Shown here: positions 54,701 to 62,679 of the stretch, one piece after another
Numbering within the stretch: the first letter of the stretch is position 1
Layout of the letters: each line of letters begins with the position of its first letter
Assembly (NCBI RefSeq): GCF_029887935.1
Contig: NZ_JARXRO010000013.1
Location: forward strand, 62,001-126,000
Length of the DNA: 64,000 nucleotides
Direction: 5' to 3'
From: Luteimonas kalidii
Lineage (GTDB): Bacteria > Pseudomonadota > Gammaproteobacteria > Xanthomonadales > Xanthomonadaceae
The notes under the pieces: generated by a model
Databases searched by the model: none
The model's input: the letters and a program-made list of their open reading frames with translations, nothing else
Told to the model about the DNA's origin: nothing
Position numbers and translations under genes: made by a program

Positions 54701-57700
54701 GAAGACCTGCGAGAACGCGTCGGCGTAGGTCGCGTCGAGCGTGCCGGCGCCCGGTGCCAGCACGAGCGAGGGCGGGTCCACGGTGAGGGTGAACACCTCC
54801 GATGCGGTGTACGGGCCATCGCCCGTGCTGCTGTCGATACCCGACACCGTGAGCGCGAAACTGCCGGCCTCGGTCGGCGCGCCGGACACGGTCACCGAGT
54901 CGGTGCCGGTGGCGGTGATCGCCAGGCCCGCGGGCAGGTTGGTCAGCTGGTAGCCGCTCCACGGGGGTGCGCCTCCGCTGAAGGTGAACGTCTGGCTGTA
55001 GGCGACGCCGGACGTCGCCGTCAGCGGTCCCGAGGCGCCGATGGCGACCGTCGCGTCGGACACGGTGACGCTGACCGTCGCCGGCGCGGAGGTGCCGCCG
55101 TCGTTGGTCGCGGTATAGCTGAAGCTGTCGGCGCCGGCATACCCGGCGTCGGGCTGATAGGTGATCGCCAGGCCGGTGACCACCACCGTACCGTGGGCCG
55201 GCGTCGTGGCGATGGCCAGACTGTCGGGCGAGCCGCCGGAGAGCAGCAGCGGCACGTTGGTGGGGCCGGCGCCATACGCCACCGTCAGCGAGGACGGATC
55301 CGCCATCGGGACCGGATCGGTCACCACCAGCGTGTACCCGCGGCTCGCGGTGTAGGGGCCCGAACCCGTGCTGCTGTCGGTGGCAGTCACGCTGAAGTTG
55401 AACGTGCCGGTTATCGACGGCGTCCCCGCGAGGTCGCCGCTCGCCGTGAGCGACACGCCGGCCGGCAGCGCGCCGGCGGTGAGCGCGTAGGTATAGGGTC
55501 CGGTACCACCCACTGCCGGCGCCAGGCTGGCGGCATATGCGTCGCCGAGGATGCCGTTTGCCAGCGTGGTGGCCGGCAGTTCGACCGTGGGCGCGGCGAC
55601 GGTCAGGGCATAGGCGCGCGACGCGGTGAACGGACCCGGGAAGGGACTGCTGTCGGTGGCGGTCACGGTGAAGTTGAAACTGCCGCCCGCGCTGGGCGTG
55701 CCGGCCAGGACACCCGCGCCGATCAGCGTCAGTCCGGCCGGGAGCGCGCCGCTGGTGATGGCGAAACTGTAGGGACCCGCTCCGCCGGAGGCGGCTACCG
55801 TCTGGCTGTAGCCGGCGGCCACCGTGGCATTGGGCAGGGAGGCCGGCGTCACCGCCAGGGGCACATCGTCGTTGAGGATCGTGCCGGTGCCCTGGCTGAC
55901 GGCGAGGCTCGCGTTGCTGGCACCGCCGAGGGTGACCAGGAAGGTCTCGTCGGACTCGGGCGCGATGTCTCCGTTCACCGGGACGCTGATCGTCTGCGTG
56001 GTCTGTCCCGGCGCGAAGACGAGCGCGCCGGACTGCGCGGTGTAATCCGTGGACGCGTCGGCGCTGCCGTTCGAGGTCGCGTAGGCGACGCCCACCGTCT
56101 GTCCGCTGGCGGCATCAAGAGTGACGGTGAACACCGCACTGGTGGTGCCCGAGTTGCCCTCGGTCACGCTCACGCTGTCGATCGAGAGGGCGGGCAGCGG
56201 ATCGTCGTTGAGGATGCCGCCGACGCCCTGGGCGTCGGACACGGTGGCGCCGGACACGTTGGCGACGTTCACGAAGAAGGTCTCGTCCGGTTCGTTCGCC
56301 GTGTCGCCGTTGACCTGCACGGCGAACGTGTAGGTGCTGCTGCCGGCGGGAATGGTCTGTCCGGACAGGCTGCGCGCCACGTAGTCGCTGCCGGCGCTCG
56401 CGGTGCCGTCCGCGGTGAGGATGTCGAACGCGACGCCGCCGGGGCCCGCGGGTGCGTCCAGGCTGACCGTGAAGGTGAAGGCGGCGTTGCCCGCATCGCC
56501 TTCGTTCGCGCTCACGTCGCCGATCGCCAGTGCGGGCAGGTCGTCGTTGAGGACGGTGCCGGTGGCGATCGCCGGGGTGCCGACGGTGTATCCGATGCCG
56601 GTCCCGAGGGTGATCGTCACCGTCTCGTCGGCCTCGATGACGAGGTCGGTGGTGGGCTCGACCACGATCGTGCCGGTGGTGGCGCCGGCGGCGATCACCA
56701 GGGGCGAGGGCGTGCCGTCGTAGTCGACGCCGGCCGTGGCGGTGCCCGACCGGGTGAAGTTCACCGACAGCGGGGCGAACGCGGCCTGGTCCAGCGAGAC
56801 GGTATAGAGCAGATCCTGGGCGCCGTCCTCGCTCACCGCGGTGGGCGAGACCGAAATGGACACGCTCGGGACATCGTCGTCGACGATGGTGCCGGTGGCG
56901 CTGGCCGGCGTGCCTACCGTGTAGCCGGTGCCGGTGGTGACGGTGACCGCCACCGTCTCGTCCGCCTCGACGATGCCGTCGGCGGTCGGTGTGACGACGA
57001 GCGTGGCAGTGGTCGCGCCAGCGGGGATGGTGACGGTGGGCGTGTTGCCGGTGTAGTCCACACCGCCGGTGGCGGTGCCGCCGATGCCGAGGTTGACCAC
57101 CGTCGCAGAGGACAGTGCCGCGCTGCGGGTCACGGTGTAGACGAAGCTGCCGCCGGAATCCTCATCGACGCTGGCCGGCGCGACCGCGATCGACACCTCC
57201 GGTGCGGACGCGACCGTGAGCGTGTACGACTCCAGCTCGAAGTACTGGCCGGCCCCCGTGCTCGAGTCGGTCACGCGCAGCGTGACCGGATAGGCTCCCG
57301 GTGCCGCGTTCGTGAGTCCACTGACCAGGCCTGCTGACGAGATCGAGATTCCGGCCGGCAGCGAGCCGGTTTCCAGCTGGTAGGTATGCGGCGCGACGCC
57401 GCCGCTGGTCGACAGCGACTGCGAGAACGCCGAGCCCTGGACGGCAGTGCCGGCAGCGGGAGCAAGCGAGAGCGCCGGGTTCTGCACGCTGCCGCTGTAA
57501 CCCCGTACGACCGCTTCGCCGAGCGCGTCCTCGACGCGCACTTCGAAGGTGTAGCCGCCGCGTTGGGTCGGGGTGCCGGACAGCACGCCCGCACCGGTCA
57601 GGCTGAGGCCGGTGGGCAGGGTGCCGCTGCTCAGGGACCAGGTGTACGGTTCGGTACCACCCGAGGCAGTAAAGGTCTGGCTGACGGGGGTACCGGCAGT

Positions 57701-58126
57701 CAGTGTGGGCAGGCTCGTTGGTGAGACGACGATCGCGGAGGTGGGTGCGGAAATCGTGAGGTCGACGCGTACCGTGCCGGATTCGTCGTCTTCCAGCCAG
57801 ATGGTGTCGCTACCGCCACCCGCGGGAGTGACCGCGTTATGCGCGTAGGTGAGCGACTGTGATCCGCCGGTACCGGGGCCCAGTGTCACGGTACCGTGTT
57901 GTGCGGGCGGGGCGATGGGGCCACTGACGCCTCCGAAGCCGCTCTGGCAGTTCGTGACGTCCACGATCACGGATCCACCCCATGCGACCGTGGCGGTCAG
58001 GGGTGCAGGACAGTAGATCGACGTTTGCGCTTGAGCCGACGCGGGCCAGAGCAGTCCTGCCAGAAGCGCCAGGCAAGCAAGATGAAGCACGCCGGTAACG
58101 GCGCGCTGGCCAGAAACGTGTTGCAT
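51746..58126 (-). CDS. Giant autotransporter adhesin with Calx-beta and putative-Ig (PIG) repeats
   Basis: A 2126-residue surface protein. A signal peptide (LACLALLAGLLWPASAQA) is followed by an unassigned N-terminal part (with putative-Ig modules near 130-310), about four to five Calx-beta modules (near 315-760; VSVTEGNSGTTSAVFTVTL, GSADASTDYTA), then many putative-Ig modules (near 760-1750; GALPAGLALAADGTLSGTP) with one cadherin-like module (DAGYAGADSFSYTATND). A linker (LLDAQAAATRRFATSQIGNF) precedes the autotransporter beta-barrel (about 1860-2126, GLGYGQDSTTIGEHGSHLRG to LMFQSGR). It should be displayed on the cell surface, likely for adhesion. Two 200-base copies inside (listed separately) are almost identical. 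ATG 58126 has AGGGGGC upstream. Divergent from the tail-collar trio. Confidence 0.93.
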   Translation of the reverse strand: MQHVSGQRAVTGVLHLACLALLAGLLWPASAQAQTSIYCPAPLTATVAWGGSVIVDVTNCQSGFGGVSGPIAPPAQHGTVTLGPGTGGSQSLTYAHNAVTPAGGGSDTIWLEDDESGTVRVDLTISAPTSAIVVSPTSLPTLTAGTPVSQTFTASGGTEPYTWSLSSGTLPTGLSLTGAGVLSGTPTQRGGYTFEVRVEDALGEAVVRGYSGSVQNPALSLAPAAGTAVQGSAFSQSLSTSGGVAPHTYQLETGSLPAGISISSAGLVSGLTNAAPGAYPVTLRVTDSSTGAGQYFELESYTLTVASAPEVSIAVAPASVDEDSGGSFVYTVTRSAALSSATVVNLGIGGTATGGVDYTGNTPTVTIPAGATTATLVVTPTADGIVEADETVAVTVTTGTGYTVGTPASATGTIVDDDVPSVSISVSPTAVSEDGAQDLLYTVSLDQAAFAPLSVNFTRSGTATAGVDYDGTPSPLVIAAGATTGTIVVEPTTDLVIEADETVTITLGTGIGYTVGTPAIATGTVLNDDLPALAIGDVSANEGDAGNAAFTFTVSLDAPAGPGGVAFDILTADGTASAGSDYVARSLSGQTIPAGSSTYTFAVQVNGDTANEPDETFFVNVANVSGATVSDAQGVGGILNDDPLPALSIDSVSVTEGNSGTTSAVFTVTLDAASGQTVGVAYATSNGSADASTDYTAQSGALVFAPGQTTQTISVPVNGDIAPESDETFLVTLGGASNASLAVSQGTGTILNDDVPLAVTPASLPNATVAAGYSQTVAASGGAGPYSFAITSGALPAGLTLIGAGVLAGTPSAGGSFNFTVTATDSSPFPGPFTASRAYALTVAAPTVELPATTLANGILGDAYAASLAPAVGGTGPYTYALTAGALPAGVSLTASGDLAGTPSITGTFNFSVTATDSSTGSGPYTASRGYTLVVTDPVPMADPSSLTVAYGAGPTNVPLLLSGGSPDSLAIATTPAHGTVVVTGLAITYQPDAGYAGADSFSYTATNDGGTSAPATVSVTVSDATVAIGASGPLTATSGVAYSQTFTFSGGAPPWSGYQLTNLPAGLAITATGTDSVTVSGAPTEAGSFALTVSGIDSSTGDGPYTASEVFTLTVDPPSLVLAPGAGTLDATYADAFSQVFSASGGVGPYTYALTGTLPAGMVFSGDTLSGTPTEPGSYAFTVTASDTGSSGAGAPFTVGQAYTLVVASPTLAITPATLPDAVAGMDYLQSIDVSGGVAPYAVTLTAGALPAGLALATDGTLSGTPTDAGTFAFTVTATDANGQSVDRVYALVVGDPTLALAPAAGTLEAPYAAAFSQAFVASGGVGPYTYALTGTLPAGMVFSGDTLSGTPTEPGSYAFTVTASDTGSSGAGAPFTVSRTYTLEVPAPNLAITPATLPDATAGIAYRQTIGAAGGAAPYGFGVTAGALPTGLALAADGSLSGTPTGAGNFDFTVTATDANGQSVDQAYTLAVAAPTLSLDPTAGALPAATAGLAYRQSLQVDGGIAPYTATLTGTLPVGLAFDAAALTFTGTPVEAGRYALTVTVTDSTSGTPASASASYTLDVAAPTLTLTPDTLPAATGGVAWSQTFTAGGGIAPYRYGLAAGALPDGLALDPASGVLSGTPTEAGSFTFAITATDSTTGTAGTVTVEYVLVVAAPEIVIDPESLPEALQAFDYTQSLSARGGTAPYSFAVDAGALPDGLALSAEGVLSGTPAEDGTFDLTIRATDALGFSGIRRYTLTVIARPDPTRDPEVRGLLDAQAAATRRFATSQIGNFQQRLEQLHGGSGAGGHRNGITLASREQCPDNRFYAIEHPCHASNRMRGRDAGSGDDRVPLREADGTVENGGTPADFGTWAGGTLRSGSFDGQAGGRGFDFETEGVSAGIDTRLHQNLVVGAGLGYGQDSTTIGEHGSHLRGKAWTLALYGSLQPRGSVFIDGLAGYQRLDFDLERYLTATGGSVQGRRDGDQLFASLSVGTDIARDAWQFTPYARLDAMRGALARYTEQGDDTWALSYGEQDVDTTTGNLGLRMQFRHGTHWGAFSPQLRVEYQHDLTAGGGASMRYADGLGPVYLTEVDGFDRSRLMLGLGLLFDLGRYSIQVDYRGVVGSGEQRDNAVQLMFQSGR
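53991..54190 (-). repeat. Internal direct repeat of the autotransporter gene, copy A
   Basis: About 200 bases almost identical to 54528-54727 (offset 537, an in-frame 179 codons). They encode the stretch YTYALTGTLPAGMVFSGD and FTVTASDTGSSGAGAPFTV of two non-adjacent PIG modules. Only a handful of mismatches are visible, mostly synonymous, so conversion or recent duplication is likely. Confidence 0.75.
54528..54727 (-). repeat. Internal direct repeat of the autotransporter gene, copy B
   Basis: This is the second copy of the 200-base segment at 53991-54190. Recombination between the two would remove or add 179 residues without disturbing the frame, so adhesin length may vary between strains. 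Confidence 0.75.
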
Positions 58127-58288
58127 GAGTGTCGCCCCCTGTTGCGCCGGGCATCGATGCCCGGTCGACCCGTTCGTCCCTGGCAGGCGCTGCTGTCGAT
58201 CCCCGACTTGTCCCGCGTCTGCACCCCTGGTGCGCGGCATTACAACAGCATTCGCGAACGATGGCACGTCGCGCGTGCGCCGCCCCTG

Positions 58289-58316
58289 TTCAGGGACCTG
58301 CATTTGCGTCTAGGCT
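58289..58316 (+). promoter_or_regulatory. Possible promoter for the tail-collar trio
   Basis: TTCAGG (58289-58294), a 16-base spacer and TAGGCT (58311-58316); TAGGCT is also the -10 of the promoter at 39533-39562 in this window. A start near 58323 would lie about 38 bases before ATG 58361. Confidence 0.35.
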
Positions 58317-58360
58317 ACGCGGGGCCGACGCCGTCCGCGTCCGCACGGGGAAGCACAGCG

Positions 58361-58909
58361 ATGAGCGAATTCTTCATCGGCCAGATCATGATGTCCGCGT
58401 TCGGTTACGCGCCGAAGTTCTTCGCGCATTGCAACGGACAGCTGTTGCCGATCAACCAGAACCAGGCGCTGTTCTCGTTGCTGGGCACCCAGTACGGCGG
58501 CAACGGCTCCACCAACTTCGCGCTGCCCGACCTGCGCGGCCGCACACCGGTCGGCTACCCCAGTTCGGTGGACCCGGCCTGGCAGCCGGCGCCGACCCCG
58601 ATCGGGGGCATCGGGGGCGTCGAAAGCGTGGCCCTGTTGCCGACCCACATGCCACCGCACTCGCATCAGGTGGCCGCGTCCTCGGCCGCGGGCAACAGCC
58701 GCGTTCCCACCGGACGCACGTTCGCCACCAGCACCAACAGCAACGGCAACGCGATCGCGCTCTACGCGGGAGCCTCCGGACCGGTGGTGGCGCTGGATGC
58801 GCAGACGGTGGTGCCGTCGGGAGGTGGGCAGGCCCATCCGAACATGCAGCCCTACACGGGCATCAATTTCTGCATCGCGCTGTCGGGCATCTTCCCGTCG
58901 CGCAACTGA
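58361..58909 (+). CDS. Phage-tail-collar-domain protein 1 (MdpB-like)
   Basis: A 182-residue protein with the collar fold: FIGQIMMSAFGYAPKFFAHC, then NGQLLPINQNQALFSLLGTQ, YGGNGSTNFALPDLRGRTPV, a variable middle (PPHSHQVAASSAAGNSRVP) and C-terminal QPYTGINFCIALSGIFPSRN. This is the single-domain tail-collar family (microcystin-dependent-protein-like), not a phage fibre of full length. No phage genes are nearby. It is the first of three similar genes in a row, divergent from the giant autotransporter. The role in the cell is unknown; homologues in phage form trimeric collars. Confidence 0.9.
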   Translation: MSEFFIGQIMMSAFGYAPKFFAHCNGQLLPINQNQALFSLLGTQYGGNGSTNFALPDLRGRTPVGYPSSVDPAWQPAPTPIGGIGGVESVALLPTHMPPHSHQVAASSAAGNSRVPTGRTFATSTNSNGNAIALYAGASGPVVALDAQTVVPSGGGQAHPNMQPYTGINFCIALSGIFPSRN

Positions 58910-58969
58910 TCGGCGCGCGATCGTCGTCGCGGGAACGCGAAGACGGTCCACTCCCGGAGCACAGGTGAC

Positions 58970-59500
58970 ATGAGCCAACCCTTCATCGGCGAGATCCGGA
59001 TGTTCGGCTTCTCGCGTACGCCGATCGGATGGCAGGCCTGCGATGGCAGCCTGCTGTCGATCGCCGAGTACGACGCGCTGTTCACGCTGATCGGAACGAC
59101 GTACGGCGGCGACGGAATGAACTCGTTCGCCGTCCCGGACCTGCGTGGACGGGTGCCGGTGCACCAGGGTCAGGGCCCCGGCCTGACGACGCGTGTCCTG
59201 GGCGAGCTGGCCGGCGCCGAGCAGGTCACGCTGATCGCCACGCAGATGCCGGCGCACAGCCACTCGATGATCGCGACCACGGCCGCCGCCAGTGCGATCA
59301 CCCCCGGCAGTGCGCTGCTGCCCGGCGCCGTCAGCGGAGACACCTTCTACGTCGACAGCACAACAGGGAACAACGCGGTCGCCATGTCGGCGCAGATGGT
59401 CACTGCAGCCGGAAACGGCTTCCCACACGAGAACTGCATGCCGACACTGACCACGCAATACTGCATTGCGCTGTTCGGCATCTGGCCACAACAGGCCTGA
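58970..59500 (+). CDS. Phage-tail-collar-domain protein 2
   Basis: A 176-residue paralogue of the preceding protein: FIGEIRMFGFSRTPIGWQAC, then IAEYDALFTLIGTTYGGDGM, NSFAVPDLRGRVPVHQGQGP and QYCIALFGIWPQQA. The PxHSH segment (PAHSHSMIATT) is retained. It diverges strongly from its neighbours in the middle part. It begins 60 bases after the first collar gene and precedes the third by 16 bases, so all three are probably one transcript. RBS-like GGAGCACAGG precedes ATG 58970. Confidence 0.9.
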   Translation: MSQPFIGEIRMFGFSRTPIGWQACDGSLLSIAEYDALFTLIGTTYGGDGMNSFAVPDLRGRVPVHQGQGPGLTTRVLGELAGAEQVTLIATQMPAHSHSMIATTAAASAITPGSALLPGAVSGDTFYVDSTTGNNAVAMSAQMVTAAGNGFPHENCMPTLTTQYCIALFGIWPQQA

Positions 59501-59516
59501 GGACGAGGATCCCAGC

Positions 59517-60059
59517 ATGAGCGAACCCTTCATCGGCGAGATCCAGCTGTTCGGCTTCAACTTCAACCCGTACGGCTGGGCGTTCTGCAATGGCGGCACC
59601 CTGCCGATCTCGCAGAACACCGCGCTGTTCTCGCTGCTCGGGACCCAGTACGGCGGCAATGGCCAGACCACCTTCCAGCTGCCCAACTTCGCGGGCCGCG
59701 CAGGCTGCCAGCAGGGCCAGGGGCCCGGACTGAGCCCGCGCCAGATCGGTGAGCCGTTCGGGACGGCGGACGTCACCCTGACATCGACCCAGGTGCCTGC
59801 GCATTCCCATGGGGTCCGGGCGTGGTCGCAGACTGCGCCGGGCAGCGGCAGCCATGCGCCGGTCAGCAACGGTGGCCTGTCGTTCCTCGCAAGCAGCACC
59901 ACGTCGCGCACGTATGGCGCAGCGCCGCTCGATACCCAGATGGCGCCGAACATGCTGGTACCCAACAGCGGCGGCGGCGCCCCCCACCAGAACCGGCAGC
60001 CCTACCTGGGCGTCAATTTCTGCATCGCGCTGCAGGGAATCTTTCCCTCGTTCCCGTGA
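59517..60059 (+). CDS. Phage-tail-collar-domain protein 3
   Basis: A 180-residue paralogue: FIGEIQLFGFNFNPYGWAFC, then NTALFSLLGTQYGGNGQTTF, LPNFAGRAGCQQGQGPGLSP, PAHSHGVRAWSQTA and the end QPYLGVNFCIALQGIFPSFP. It resembles protein 1 in its ends and protein 2 in the QGQGPGLxxR segment, so the trio arose by duplication. RBS GAGGACGAGGA lies before ATG 59517. The GNAT gene's GTG start follows 13 bases after the stop. Confidence 0.9.
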   Translation: MSEPFIGEIQLFGFNFNPYGWAFCNGGTLPISQNTALFSLLGTQYGGNGQTTFQLPNFAGRAGCQQGQGPGLSPRQIGEPFGTADVTLTSTQVPAHSHGVRAWSQTAPGSGSHAPVSNGGLSFLASSTTSRTYGAAPLDTQMAPNMLVPNSGGGAPHQNRQPYLGVNFCIALQGIFPSFP

Positions 60060-60072
60060 GGTTCCGGATCCC

Positions 60073-60609
60073 GTGAGCGACGCGTTTCCGGCGCCGCGCC
60101 CCGGCCACCTGCACGCGCCCGGTTCACTGGCCGCGCACGGAATCACGCTGCGCTGGCTGGACGATGGCGACCTGCCCTGGCTGGGCGAACTGTACGCGGA
60201 CACCCGTGCCGGCGAGATGGAGCCGCTGCCCTGGCCGGGCCACGCCAAGCGCGCCTTCCTGCACCAGCAGTTCATGCTGCAGCATCGCCACTACCTGGCC
60301 GAGTATGGGGAGGCGGAGTTCCTGGCCGTCTGCCGCGATGGCGTACCGCTGGGCCGGCTGTACCTGCGCCGTGCAGCGCCGGTGCACCTGGTGGTGGACA
60401 TCAGCCTGTTCGCAGACGCTCGGGGAAAGGGGATCGGGCACGCATTGCTTGCCGCCGCGCAGGACGACGCCGCAGAGCACCGGCACGGCCTCCGCCTGCA
60501 CGTGCTGCTGTCGAACACCGATGCGCGCAGGCTCTACGAGCGTATGGGTTTCGTCGAGGCGGGCGGCGAAGCGCCATACCTGCGGATGGAGTGGCGCGCG
60601 GCGGCCTGA
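60073..60609 (+). CDS. GNAT-family N-acetyltransferase
   Basis: A 178-residue GNAT protein. It has [20 protein letters not shown] at the N-terminus, and the acetyl-CoA-binding site as [20 protein letters not shown] (A motif RGKGIG) followed by [20 protein letters not shown] (B motif, YERMGF). Start is a GTG at 60073, 13 bases after the third tail-collar gene. GNAT genes recur beside such tail-collar trios, which suggests that it modifies or regulates those proteins, but the substrate is unknown. Convergent with the DUF6916 gene (16 bases between ends). Confidence 0.88.
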   Translation: MSDAFPAPRPGHLHAPGSLAAHGITLRWLDDGDLPWLGELYADTRAGEMEPLPWPGHAKRAFLHQQFMLQHRHYLAEYGEAEFLAVCRDGVPLGRLYLRRAAPVHLVVDISLFADARGKGIGHALLAAAQDDAAEHRHGLRLHVLLSNTDARRLYERMGFVEAGGEAPYLRMEWRAAA

Positions 60610-60625
60610 GCGCGCCGCGCGGGCG

Positions 60626-60916
60626 TCAGTTGAAGACCGCCTGGTAAAGGAAGCCGTCGCGGTCCTGCGCGACCGGCACCAGGAAGATGTCCAGTTCGCC
60701 CAGGCGCGGGTGCTGCATGCGGTAGGTCTGCTGCGGAAACAGCAGCGGCGATGCATTGCGGAACACCAGCGAGAACGGTGCGCGCGCCGCATCGGCGGCG
60801 CGCGTGGGCAACGGGTTGGCTTGCACCAGCACGAACGGCGCCTCAATCCCCTGCAGACGGGCCGAGAACGTCTCGTTCAGGCATCCACCGAAGTGTTCGA
60901 GCGACAGCAGGTCCAT
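60626..60916 (-). CDS. DUF6916-type protein
   Basis: A 96-residue protein: [16 protein letters not shown], then [18 protein letters not shown], and [23 protein letters not shown] with [10 protein letters not shown] at the end. The last segment, HPxLGxxxIFLVPV...GxxYQAVFN, is diagnostic of the short DUF6916 family, which often occurs beside tail-collar and GNAT genes in proteobacteria. Fold and function unknown. ATG 60916 is chosen as the first Met after the low-complexity upstream frame. Convergent with the GNAT gene. Confidence 0.8.
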   Translation of the reverse strand: MDLLSLEHFGGCLNETFSARLQGIEAPFVLVQANPLPTRAADAARAPFSLVFRNASPLLFPQQTYRMQHPRLGELDIFLVPVAQDRDGFLYQAVFN

Positions 60917-61037
60917 GGCATGCGGGGGTGCGGCGACGGGGCATGGTCGGCGCGGCTGGCGGCCTTGGCAAGCTCCGGATCGCCATTCCCCAAGATGGTG
61001 CATTCGTCACAAATACTTCACCAATCGCGTGCGCTGC

Positions 61038-61061
61038 AGCACATTTGCCACCGGCTGTGCT
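61038..61061 (+). promoter_or_regulatory. Inverted repeat upstream of glnA, possible NtrC-type activator site
   Basis: AGCACA (61038-61043) and TGTGCT (61056-61061) form an inverted repeat 33 bases before the sigma-54 promoter. NtrC sites have GCAC/GTGC half-sites at similar positions, but with closer spacing, so this assignment is weak. Confidence 0.3.
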
Positions 61062-61093
61062 TTATCAATCAATCACTTGCAGCGCGCTTTGGC

Positions 61094-61110
61094 TTGGCAC
61101 GGCGCTTGCG
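61094..61110 (+). promoter_or_regulatory. Sigma-54 promoter of glnA
   Basis: TTGGCACGGCGCTTGCG matches the sigma-54 consensus YTGGCACG-N4-TTGCW except for the last position, with the -24 GG (61096-61097) and -12 GC (61108-61109) at the expected spacing. Transcription would start near 61121, leaving a leader of about 30 bases before ATG 61151. This ties glnA to NtrC-type nitrogen control. Confidence 0.85.
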
Positions 61111-61150
61111 TATCCATGCACCAACTCTTCGCAAACCAGAGGTTCCACCG

Positions 61151-62560
61151 ATGTCGCTCGAGAATGTCGAAAAGCTGATCAAGGACCACAAGGTCGAATT
61201 CATCGACCTGCGCTTCGTGGACATGCGCGGCGTGCAGCAGCACGTCACCTTCCCGGCGAACATCGTCGAGCCCTCGCTGTTCGAGGACGGCAAGATGTTC
61301 GACGGCTCGTCGATCAGCGGCTGGAAGGGCATCAACGAGTCGGACATGATCCTGCTGCCCGACGCGTCCACCGCCTACCTGGATCCGTTCTACGCCGACC
61401 CCACGCTCAACCTCACCTGCGACATCCTCGACCCGGCGACGATGCAGGGCTATTCGCGCGATCCGCGCGGCATCGCCAAGCGCGCCGAGGCCTACCTCAA
61501 GTCCAGCGGGATCGCCGACCAGGCCTTCTTCGGCCCCGAGCCCGAGTACTTCATCTTCGACTCGGTCCGCTTCGGCAACGACATGGGCCACACCTTCTTC
61601 CAGATCGAATCGGAAGAAGCGGCCTGGAACACCGGCAAGGACTACGAGGGCGGCAACAGCGGCTACCGACCCGGCGTGAAGGGCGGCTACTTCCCGGTGC
61701 CGCCGACCGATTCGCTGCACGACCTGCGCGCGGAGATGGTCAAGACGCTCGAGCAGATCGGCATCGAGACCGAAGTGCACCACCATGAGGTGGCCACCGC
61801 CGGCCAGTGCGAGATCGGCACCAAGTTCAACTCGCTGGTGAAGAAGGCCGACGAGCTGATGGCGACCAAGTACGTCATCCGCAACGTCGCCTTCCGCAAC
61901 GGCAAGACCGCGACCTTCATGCCCAAGCCGATCGTCGGCGACAACGGCAGCGGCATGCACGTGCACCAGTCGCTGGCCAAGGGCGGGCAGAACCTGTTCT
62001 CCGGCGACGGCTACGGCGGCCTGTCGCAGATGGCGCTGTGGTACATCGGCGGCATCTTCAAGCACGCGCGCGCGATCAACGCGTTCGCCAACTCCGGCAC
62101 CAACAGCTACAAGCGCCTGGTCCCGGGCTTCGAGGCGCCGGTGATGCTGGCCTACTCGGCGCGCAACCGCTCGGCGAGCTGCCGCATCCCGTGGGTGTCC
62201 AACCCGAAGGCACGCCGGATCGAAGTGCGCTTCCCGGATCCGCTGCAGTCGGGCTACCTGACCTTCACCGCGCTGATGATGGCCGGCCTGGACGGCATCA
62301 AGAACCAGATCGACCCGGGCGGCCCGAGCGACAAGGACCTGTACGACCTGCCGCCGGAGGAGGAGAAGCTGATCCCGCAGGTGTGCTCGAGCCTGGACCA
62401 GGCCCTGGCCGCGCTCGACGCCGACCGCGACTTCCTCAAGGCCGGCGGCGTGATGAGCGACGACTTCATCGACGGCTACATCGACCTGAAGATGCAGGAA
62501 GTCACCAAGTTCCGCGCCGCGACGCATCCGCTCGAATACCAGCTGTACTACGGCGTCTGA
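61151..62560 (+). CDS. glnA: Type I glutamine synthetase
   Basis: Converts glutamate, ammonia and ATP to glutamine, the main entry of ammonia into biosynthesis; a cytoplasmic dodecamer. The 469-residue protein matches GlnA (468-470). Key sites: [10 protein letters not shown] near 50-60, [10 protein letters not shown] with active-site Glu, [26 protein letters not shown] (ATP/ammonia site), and [13 protein letters not shown]. The adenylylation Tyr is Tyr398 in [11 protein letters not shown], so the enzyme is probably controlled by GlnE, itself controlled by P-II. It is preceded by a sigma-54 promoter. Directly after it, a copy of its last 12 codons is repeated at 62680. Confidence 0.98.
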   Translation: MSLENVEKLIKDHKVEFIDLRFVDMRGVQQHVTFPANIVEPSLFEDGKMFDGSSISGWKGINESDMILLPDASTAYLDPFYADPTLNLTCDILDPATMQGYSRDPRGIAKRAEAYLKSSGIADQAFFGPEPEYFIFDSVRFGNDMGHTFFQIESEEAAWNTGKDYEGGNSGYRPGVKGGYFPVPPTDSLHDLRAEMVKTLEQIGIETEVHHHEVATAGQCEIGTKFNSLVKKADELMATKYVIRNVAFRNGKTATFMPKPIVGDNGSGMHVHQSLAKGGQNLFSGDGYGGLSQMALWYIGGIFKHARAINAFANSGTNSYKRLVPGFEAPVMLAYSARNRSASCRIPWVSNPKARRIEVRFPDPLQSGYLTFTALMMAGLDGIKNQIDPGGPSDKDLYDLPPEEEKLIPQVCSSLDQALAALDADRDFLKAGGVMSDDFIDGYIDLKMQEVTKFRAATHPLEYQLYYGV

Positions 62561-62561
62561 T
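62528..62561 (+). repeat. glnA 3'-end segment, original copy
   Basis: A 34-base segment from the CCG of the HPLEYQ motif to the stop of glnA, with one mismatch to the copy at 62680-62713. The bases flanking it upstream (CAT versus CAC) extend the similarity slightly. Confidence 0.8.
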
Positions 62562-62611
62562 GATGTACGCGTCGAAGTCCACTGGTGCGGCGTCGGGACG
62601 GCGGATGTCCG

Positions 62612-62632
62612 GCCCGTCGCAGCGCGACGGGC
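62612..62632 (+). terminator. Hairpin downstream of glnA
   Basis: GCCCGTCGC (62612-62620) and GCGACGGGC (62624-62632) form a nine-base-pair stem with loop AGC, 52 bases after the glnA stop. There is no T-tract, so it may be a stability element or part of an inserted repeat. Confidence 0.35.
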
Positions 62633-62636
62633 GTTC

Positions 62637-62675
62637 GGACGGGACGCGCGGCAGTGCCGCGCAAGCGTCCCGTCC
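62637..62675 (+). terminator. Long two-tier hairpin downstream of glnA
   Basis: An outer stem GGACGGGACGC / GCGTCCCGTCC (62637-62647, 62665-62675) encloses an inner stem GCGGCA / TGCCGC that extends into GCGCGGCA / TGCCGCGC. It is a strong structure immediately before the duplicated glnA end, with no T-tract; it may be part of an inserted element or an mRNA-processing signal. Confidence 0.4.
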
Positions 62676-62679
62676 TCAC

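Noticed and set aside
52670..57337. 1555-codon plus-strand frame opposite the autotransporter repeats
   Set aside because: The frame is open only because of regular codon use in the repeats; the protein is Arg/Gly-rich and without domains.
58361..60059. Prophage interpretation of the tail-collar genes
   Set aside because: No capsid, terminase, integrase, lysis or other tail genes and no att sites nearby; the three single-domain collar proteins with GNAT and DUF6916 fit a chromosomal cassette.
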